DNA from: Neisseria wadsworthii 9715
GTDB lineage: Bacteria > Pseudomonadota > Gammaproteobacteria > Burkholderiales > Neisseriaceae
DNA: 64,000 bases
Reading direction: 5' to 3'
Assembly: GCF_000227765.1 (NCBI RefSeq)
Contig: NZ_JH165159.1
Coordinates: 201,960-265,959 of the forward strand
Part shown: piece by piece, positions 58,790-64,000 of the stretch
Layout of the letters: every line of letters starts with the position of its first letter
Numbering within the stretch: position 1 is the stretch's first letter
Made by a program: the position numbers and the translations under genes
The notes under the pieces: model-generated
What the model was told of the DNA's origin: nothing
The model's database searches: none
Seen by the model: the letters and a program-made list of their open reading frames with translations, nothing else

Positions 58790-61357
58790 ATGAGCAAACC
58801 CACCGTTTCCCCCATGATGCAGCAATATCTCGGCATCAAAGAAGCGCATCAAGACAAACTCGTGTTCTACCGCATGGGCGATTTTTACGAGCTTTTTTTC
58901 GATGATGCGGTGGAAGCGGCCAAGCTGCTCGACATCACGCTCACCACCCGCGGCCAGCTCAACGGCGAGCCCATCAAAATGGCCGGTGTGCCTTATCACG
59001 CCGCCGAACAGTATCTCGCCCGCCTAGTAAGGATGGGCAAAAGCGTGGCGATTTGCGAGCAGGTGGGCGAAGTGGGCGCCGGCAAAGGGCCGGTGGAGCG
59101 CAAAGTGGTGCGCATTGTTACGCCCGGCACGCTCACCGACTCCGCCTTGCTGGAAGACAAAGAAACCAACCGCATCGTAGCCGTGTGCGTGGGCAAAAAA
59201 CAGATCGGTTTGGCATGGGCATCGCTGCAAAGCGGCGAATTCAAAGCCAAGCTCACCGAAGCGGGCAAACTCACCGACGAACTCGCCCGCCTGCAGGCTG
59301 CCGAAATCCTGCTGCCGGATGCCAAGAACGCGCCTGAAATCAAGCTGCCCAATGCCAATGTTACCCGGCTCAACCATTGGCAGTTTGCCGCCGACAGCGG
59401 CTTCGACCTGCTAACCCGCTATTTCGGCAGCCAGGATTTGCTCGGCTTCGGCCTTGACATCGAGCAACATGCCGCAGCCATCGGCGCCGCCGGCGCCTTG
59501 CTCAACTACATCCAGCTTACCCAATCACAACTACCCAAACATCTCGACAGCCTCAGCCTCGAAACCGAACAGCAATACATCGGCATGGATGCTGCCACCC
59601 GCCGCAACCTTGAAATCACCCACACGCTCAGCGGCAAAAAGTCGCCCACCTTGTTTTCCGTGCTCGACCGGTGCGCCACCCACATGGGCAGCCGCCTGCT
59701 CGCCCAATGGCTACACCACCCGCTGCGCAACCGCCAGCACATCACTGCGCGCCAGCAGGCCGTGGCCGCCTTGCAAAACGAACAGAGCCATATCCATGCC
59801 TGTCTGAAAAACATTGCCGATATTGAACGCATCGCTGCCCGCATCGCCGTCGGTTCCGCCCGCCCGCGCGATCTTTCCGGCCTGCGCGACAGCCTGTTTG
59901 CTCTGGCCGACATCCGCCTGCCCAATACCGCCGGCCTGTTGCAAACCCTGCAAAATATCTTTCCCGAAGGCGTGGCAGTGGCAGAGCGGTTGCAGGCCGC
60001 GATTCTGCCCGAGCCGGCGGTGTGGCTGCGTGACGGCGGCGTGATAAATCAAGGTTTCAACGCCGAGCTTGACGAATTGCGCCACATCCAAACCCACGGC
60101 GACGAATTCCTGCTCGCCCTCGAAACCCGCGAGCGCGAGCGCACCGGCTTATCCACTCTCAAAGTGGAGTTCAACCGCGTGCACGGCTTTTATATCGAAC
60201 TTTCCAAAACCCAAGCCGAACAGGCGCCTGCCGATTACCAGCGCCGCCAAACCCTGAAAAATGTCGAGCGTTTTATCACGCCCGAATTGAAAACTTTTGA
60301 AGACAAAGTGCTGGCCGCGCAAGACAACGCCCTTGCGTTGGAGAAAAAGCTCTATGAGGCTTTACTGGCGGACTTGCAGGCAGAGCTGCCGCTGTTGCAG
60401 AAAACCGCTAAAGCCGCCGCCGCGCTTGATGTGCTGTGCAGCTTCGCCGCCCTGGCCGACGAACAGGATTACCGCTGCCCCGAGTTTGTCGATTATCCCT
60501 GCATCGAAATCGAAAACGGCCGCCATCCCGTGGTGGAGCAGCAAGTGCCCCGCTTTACCGCCAACCATACCCATCTCGACAACAAGCATCGTTTGATGCT
60601 GCTTACCGGCCCCAATATGGGCGGTAAGTCCACCTATATGCGCCAAGTGGCACTGATAACCCTGCTGGCCCACACCGGCAGCTTCGTACCGGCAGATGCC
60701 GCCAAAATCGGCCCCGCCGACCAGATTTTCACCCGCATCGGTGCTTCCGACGATTTGGCTTCCAACCGCTCCACCTTTATGGTGGAAATGAGCGAAACCG
60801 CCTATATTCTGCACCACGCCACCGAGCAATCTTTGGTGTTGATGGACGAAGTAGGGCGCGGCACTTCCACGTTTGACGGCCTCGCGCTTGCGCAGGCCAT
60901 TGCCGAGCATCTGATTCAGAAAAACAAATCCTTCAGCCTGTTTGCCACCCATTATTTCGAGCTGACCCGCCTGCCCGAAGCCCACGCAAGTGCCGTGAAC
61001 ATGCACCTTTCCGCGTTGGAAGAGGGGCAGGATATCGTGTTTCTGCACCACATCGAACCCGGCCCCGCCAGCAAAAGCTACGGCATCGCCGTGGCCAAAC
61101 TCGCCGGACTGCCCGCGCGGGCGCTTAAGTCGGCGCAGAAACATTTGGAAGAGTTGGAGAGCCAAGCTGCCGCCAGCCGCCCGCAGATGGATATTTTCAG
61201 CCAATGCTTGCCTGAAAACGAAGAGCCGGTGCCGCCGCCCGCGCCAACCAACCCTGCTCTGGCGGCCTTGCAAACCCTCAACCCCGACGAACTCACCCCG
61301 CGCGAAGCGTTGGATTGGCTTTACCGTTTAAAGCAGATGGGGCGGAAAGACAGTTAA
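58790..61357 (+). CDS. mutS: DNA mismatch repair ATPase MutS
   Basis: An 855-residue MutS1. The mismatch-probing Phe-x-Glu is F32-x-E34 ([11 protein letters not shown]). Connector, lever and clamp domains follow, then Walker [10 protein letters not shown] at about 607-615, Walker [16 protein letters not shown] and the dimerisation helix-turn-helix. It starts mismatch repair and also curbs recombination between diverged DNA, relevant to a transformable organism. A coding uptake sequence at 59796-59808 is read as HACLKN. Confidence 0.97.
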   Translation: MSKPTVSPMMQQYLGIKEAHQDKLVFYRMGDFYELFFDDAVEAAKLLDITLTTRGQLNGEPIKMAGVPYHAAEQYLARLVRMGKSVAICEQVGEVGAGKGPVERKVVRIVTPGTLTDSALLEDKETNRIVAVCVGKKQIGLAWASLQSGEFKAKLTEAGKLTDELARLQAAEILLPDAKNAPEIKLPNANVTRLNHWQFAADSGFDLLTRYFGSQDLLGFGLDIEQHAAAIGAAGALLNYIQLTQSQLPKHLDSLSLETEQQYIGMDAATRRNLEITHTLSGKKSPTLFSVLDRCATHMGSRLLAQWLHHPLRNRQHITARQQAVAALQNEQSHIHACLKNIADIERIAARIAVGSARPRDLSGLRDSLFALADIRLPNTAGLLQTLQNIFPEGVAVAERLQAAILPEPAVWLRDGGVINQGFNAELDELRHIQTHGDEFLLALETRERERTGLSTLKVEFNRVHGFYIELSKTQAEQAPADYQRRQTLKNVERFITPELKTFEDKVLAAQDNALALEKKLYEALLADLQAELPLLQKTAKAAAALDVLCSFAALADEQDYRCPEFVDYPCIEIENGRHPVVEQQVPRFTANHTHLDNKHRLMLLTGPNMGGKSTYMRQVALITLLAHTGSFVPADAAKIGPADQIFTRIGASDDLASNRSTFMVEMSETAYILHHATEQSLVLMDEVGRGTSTFDGLALAQAIAEHLIQKNKSFSLFATHYFELTRLPEAHASAVNMHLSALEEGQDIVFLHHIEPGPASKSYGIAVAKLAGLPARALKSAQKHLEELESQAAASRPQMDIFSQCLPENEEPVPPPAPTNPALAALQTLNPDELTPREALDWLYRLKQMGRKDS

Positions 61358-61454
61358 CGAGGCCTTTGGGCTTATTGTCGTGAACATATTTCATACAAGG
61401 CGCAACGCTGCCTTTGCGATATGCAGTGAAATACCTAATCAGTTGGCACATACC

Positions 61455-61487
61455 ATGCCTGTCTGAAAGACGGTTTCAGACAGGCAT
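61455..61487. terminator. DUS hairpin
   Basis: Complete inverted copies after mutS. They also directly follow the stop of a possible 28-codon minus-strand frame. Confidence 0.75.
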
Positions 61488-61490
61488 ATG

Positions 61491-61577
61491 TTATTTGAAA
61501 CAGGCTTCGTAAAGCGGCTGTAAAGCGTGTTGGAAGAAGGGCAGGTTGAATAAATCGCAATGGGCGGCAGTAAGCAT
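61491..61577 (-). CDS. Possible 28-residue small protein
   Basis: ATG at 61577 opens 28 codons reading MLTAAHCDLFNLPFFQHALQ and on to PLYEACFK. GGAG lies seven bases upstream and a DUS hairpin follows the stop, so it has the layout of a real small gene. No family is recognised. It could also be the intact N-terminal fragment of a lost gene. Confidence 0.3.
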   Translation of the reverse strand: MLTAAHCDLFNLPFFQHALQPLYEACFK

Positions 61578-61638
61578 GGCGAAGCTCCGGTTTTACAGTT
61601 GGGTTGCCAAGTATAGCCAAATCGCGGCGCATCGGGGT

Positions 61639-61730
61639 TATAGTCAATTAACTTAATTTTTGCTACGGCGCCTACTATTTGTCCTGGCTTCGGCTTGCTG
61701 CCTTGTATCAAAAATGTGTTGATTGACTAT
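61639..61730. repeat. Correia-like repeat element
   Basis: About 92 bp. Ends TATAGTCAATTAACTTAA and the inverse of ATAGTCAATCAACAC. Read on the minus strand, the core has ACAAGGCAGCAAGCCGAAG, AGTAGG and GCGCCGTAG, parallel to the ACAAGGCGACGAAGCCG and GCCGTAC parts of neisserial Correia/NEMIS elements. Non-coding, between mutS and the YhcB-like gene. Confidence 0.65.
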
Positions 61731-61759
61731 CGGCATTGCAAACCAATATAACCAATATT

Positions 61760-61772
61760 TTCAGACAGGCAT
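61760..61772 (-). repeat. Single DUS
   Basis: A complete reverse copy upstream of the YhcB-like gene, without a partner. The rest of the mutS-to-yhcB gap has the elements listed here and no recognised large gene. Confidence 0.8.
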
Positions 61773-61851
61773 TCAGTTGTTTTACCTATGGTTTCATTGG
61801 TAAGATAGCGGTAAAAAATAAAACCGTGTTCATCAGTTTAAAGGAGCATTC

Positions 61852-62397
61852 ATGAATAATCTTCCTGTGGAGCATTATGTGGTGGCCGCCCTATGCGGGT
61901 TGCTGCTGGGTGTGTTGGTCACTTGGTTGGCGATGCGTAATAACAAAACCAAGCGGCAGGAGCATGAGCAGTTGGTGCGCGAATTCGGCGACTATCGCGC
62001 CAGAGTTGACCGCCATTTTGTCGATACGGCCGAGGCGGTAGACGAATTAAACCGCAGTTATCAAAAAGTGGTGCAGCACTTGAGCACCGGTGCTCAAAGT
62101 CTGATGGGCAAAGAAGCTTTGGAGGAGCAGCTCAACCTGCGCGGCAATAAAGCGGTAACGGTGGCTTATTTGGCATATGCGGCACAAAGCGTGCCTTTGT
62201 CGAAAGAGGAAGCGGTAAGCGATACGGTGGAAACCGTTGTGGTGGCGGAGCAGCCTGTGCCGGATGCGGTTGTGCCAGTTGACGCACCAGTTGAAGCGCC
62301 GCTGGATCCGGTAGAGCAGGAGCCTGTAAGCGAGGTTCCGGTAACCGATGCGCCGCCCATAGCGGATGTGCCCGAGAAAGAAACGCCTAAGTTATAA
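61852..62397 (+). CDS. YhcB-like (DUF1043) inner-membrane protein
   Basis: A 181-residue protein. One N-terminal membrane helix (about residues 8-26) is followed by a charged helical region (REFGDYRARVDRHFVDTAEA, DELNRSYQKVVQHLSTGAQ), the DUF1043 hallmark, and then a long Pro/Val/Glu-rich tail from about residue 122. YhcB/LapD-type proteins link cell division and envelope synthesis in E. coli. The acidic tail is longer than in E. coli. AAAGGAG precedes the ATG. Confidence 0.85.
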   Translation: MNNLPVEHYVVAALCGLLLGVLVTWLAMRNNKTKRQEHEQLVREFGDYRARVDRHFVDTAEAVDELNRSYQKVVQHLSTGAQSLMGKEALEEQLNLRGNKAVTVAYLAYAAQSVPLSKEEAVSDTVETVVVAEQPVPDAVVPVDAPVEAPLDPVEQEPVSEVPVTDAPPIADVPEKETPKL

Positions 62398-62402
62398 TGA
62401 AG

Positions 62403-62432
62403 CTGCCGCGCCGCCAAAGCGCGGCATTTTTG
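62403..62432 (+). terminator. Rho-independent terminator
   Basis: GCCGCG and CGCGGC arms around CCGCCAAAG, followed by ATTTTT, just after the YhcB-like gene. Not DUS-based. Confidence 0.75.
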
Positions 62433-62573
62433 TGCCTGCTGCCCGAGGCTTTTGTTTCATCTGCTTTTTCGTTAGAATCTTTGTGCGGTTAAACGCATGC
62501 TGCGTTAAATCAAACCATTATTCAATTAAAATGCCGAAGAAGGCGGGTAAAAAGCTTACCTTAGCCTGGGCGG

Positions 62574-62579
62574 CTATAA
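62574..62579 (+). promoter_or_regulatory. Candidate -10 box of prpF
   Basis: A TATAAT 35 bases before the prpF ATG. No convincing -35 at normal spacing. AAAGGAG is the ribosome site. Confidence 0.45.
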
Positions 62580-62614
62580 TCGGTTAATAACGAAAACAAA
62601 GGAGAAAACCCACC

Positions 62615-63781
62615 ATGCAAATTAAAATCCCTGCCGTTTACTACCGCGGCGGCACATCTAAAGGCGTGTTTTTCAAACGCAGCGACCTGCCCGAAGCAGC
62701 TCAGGAAGCGGGCGAAGCGCGCGATAAAATCCTGCTTCGCGTACTCGGCAGCCCCGACCCCTACGGCAAGCAGATCGACGGCTTGGGCAACGCCAGCTCG
62801 TCTACCAGCAAAGCCGTGATTCTCGACAAAAGCAGCCGCACCGATCATGATGTGGATTACCTGTTCGGCCAAGTTTCCATCGACAAGCCTTTTGTCGATT
62901 GGAGCGGCAACTGCGGCAACCTTACCGCCGCCGTGGGTGCATTTGCCATCAGCAACGGCTTGGTTGATCCGGCCAAAATTCCTGAAAACGGCATCTGCAC
63001 CGTGCGCATCTGGCAGAAAAACATCAACAAAACCATTATTGCCCATGTGCCCATGCAAAACGGCGAAGTGTTGGAAACCGGCGACTTCGAGCTGGACGGC
63101 GTAACCTTCCCCGCTGCCGAAGTGCAAATCGAATTTCTTGATCCGGCCGACGGCGAAGGCGATATGTTCCCCACCGGCAATCTGGTTGACGATCTGGACG
63201 TGCCCGGTGTGGGCGTGCTCAAAGCCACGCTGATTAATTCCGGCATCCCTACCGTGTTTGTGAATGCCGCCGACATCGGCTATACAGGCAAAGAGCTGCA
63301 AGACGACATCAACAATGATGCCGCCGCGCTGGAAAAATTTGAAACCATCCGCGCATACGGCGCGTTGAAAATGGGCTTGATAAAAGATGTTGCAGAGGCC
63401 GCGACACGTGCGCACACGCCGAAAATCGCCTTTGTTGCCCCCAGCGCCGATTATGTTTCTTCTAGCGGCAAACCGGTTGCCGCAGGCGATATCGACTTGC
63501 TGGTGCGCGCTTTGAGTATGGGCAAACTGCACCATGCCATGATGGGCACGGCATCCGTAGCGATTGCCACTGCCGCCGCTGTTCCCGGCACGCTGGTCAA
63601 TTTGGCAGCGGGCGGCGGAGAGCGGCAGGAAGTAACGTTCGGCCATCCTTCCGGCACTTTGCGTGTGGGCGCGGCCGCCGAGCAGCAAAACGGCAAATGG
63701 ACGGCCACCAAAGCCGTGATGAGCCGCAGCGCGCGCGTGATTATGGAAGGTTGGGTTCGCGTGCCGGAGGATTGTTTTTAA
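62615..63781 (+). CDS. prpF: AcnD-accessory protein PrpF
   Basis: A 388-residue protein of the PrpF family (two diaminopimelate-epimerase-like folds). IPAVYYRGGTSKGVFF at the start, then DGLGNASSSTSKAVI, DWSGNCGNLTAAVGAFAI and AHTPKIAFVAP are typical. PrpF is required with AcnD to make the correct 2-methylaconitate isomer. It stands alone about 9 kb from prpB, on the opposite strand, with its own promoter and wad-dialect surroundings. Confidence 0.93.
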   Translation: MQIKIPAVYYRGGTSKGVFFKRSDLPEAAQEAGEARDKILLRVLGSPDPYGKQIDGLGNASSSTSKAVILDKSSRTDHDVDYLFGQVSIDKPFVDWSGNCGNLTAAVGAFAISNGLVDPAKIPENGICTVRIWQKNINKTIIAHVPMQNGEVLETGDFELDGVTFPAAEVQIEFLDPADGEGDMFPTGNLVDDLDVPGVGVLKATLINSGIPTVFVNAADIGYTGKELQDDINNDAAALEKFETIRAYGALKMGLIKDVAEAATRAHTPKIAFVAPSADYVSSSGKPVAAGDIDLLVRALSMGKLHHAMMGTASVAIATAAAVPGTLVNLAAGGGERQEVTFGHPSGTLRVGAAAEQQNGKWTATKAVMSRSARVIMEGWVRVPEDCF

Positions 63782-63971
63782 ATCATAGGAATATGTTTGG
63801 ATAACCCTTTTTCAATGGAATGTTTGGCCTTAACTTTAAATATCTGAGCCACTTTTCCTATTGGAATGGCAATCTAATCGTTTTCTTTTCGGCATGAACC
63901 ATCCGAAAAGCTCTGTTGGTGTTTCTGTTTAAGCAAGGATCTATTTTCAAGTCAGCCATTACTTCAATACA

Positions 63972-64000
63972 ATGCCTGTCTGAAAAGTTTTCAGACAGGC
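63972..64000. terminator. DUS hairpin at the window edge
   Basis: Forward copy 63972-63984 and reverse copy from 63988, cut by the window end. The bases 63782-63971 show no gene. Confidence 0.7.

Overview
The window is chromosomal DNA of a Neisseriaceae bacterium, most likely a Neisseria species. About sixty copies of ATGCCTGTCTGAA (core TGCCTGTCTGAA) lie mostly as inverted pairs after genes and sometimes inside genes. This is the DNA-uptake-sequence (DUS) dialect described for Neisseria wadsworthii (TG-wadDUS); the canonical core GCCGTCTGAA is rare here. Gene content agrees: BioC/BioH, ComF, LptM-LysA-CyaY, LctP, the methylcitrate genes, Correia-like elements, and a prfB without frameshift site. 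No rRNA, tRNA, CRISPR array, intact insertion sequence or prophage was seen.

Layout. 1-21.8 kb is housekeeping: a partial MscS channel, PncC-type amidase, VWA lipoprotein, YdcF, PurB, small lipoproteins and membrane proteins, LysA/LptM/CyaY, RsgA, a stomatin/NfeD pair, RF2, a patatin lipoprotein, BioC/BioH divergent from ComF/TrmL, RlpA, RuvA and an ABC exporter. 21.9-38.0 kb is accessory and the most unusual part: a possible gene remnant, a membrane protein joining a Pycsar-effector-like (PycTM) module to a DUF3616-like propeller, a second exported DUF3616-like protein, a 3837-residue trimeric autotransporter adhesin, and a TpgA-like lipoprotein right after it. 38.1-45.0 kb holds MITE-like repeats, two lipoproteins, MgtE, PrmC, LctP and another lipoprotein. 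45.0-45.7 kb is a two-gene bacteriocin-like module. 47.8-51.5 kb (acnD plus an EamA permease) carries canonical instead of wad-dialect DUS and looks imported; it sits in a methylcitrate operon (prpB-prpC-eamA-acnD) whose prpF partner lies alone at 62.6 kb. The rest holds an alanine symporter, a YeiH-like transporter, RuvC, PPK2, MutS, a YhcB-like protein and PrpF.

How the genes fit together. PrpC, AcnD with PrpF, and PrpB make up the methylcitrate route for propionate oxidation. BioC and BioH start and end pimeloyl-ACP synthesis. RuvA, RuvC, MutS and ComF belong to DNA recombination, repair and uptake, consistent with a naturally transformable organism. The adhesin and TpgA-like protein form a surface-fibre module. 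The leading candidate for an undescribed system is the PycTM-DUF3616 fusion with its exported DUF3616 paralogue at 22.2-25.1 kb: a nucleotide-signalling effector module fused to a predicted periplasmic propeller, with no cyclase nearby. Family names are from recognition of the translated sequence; no database search was run.
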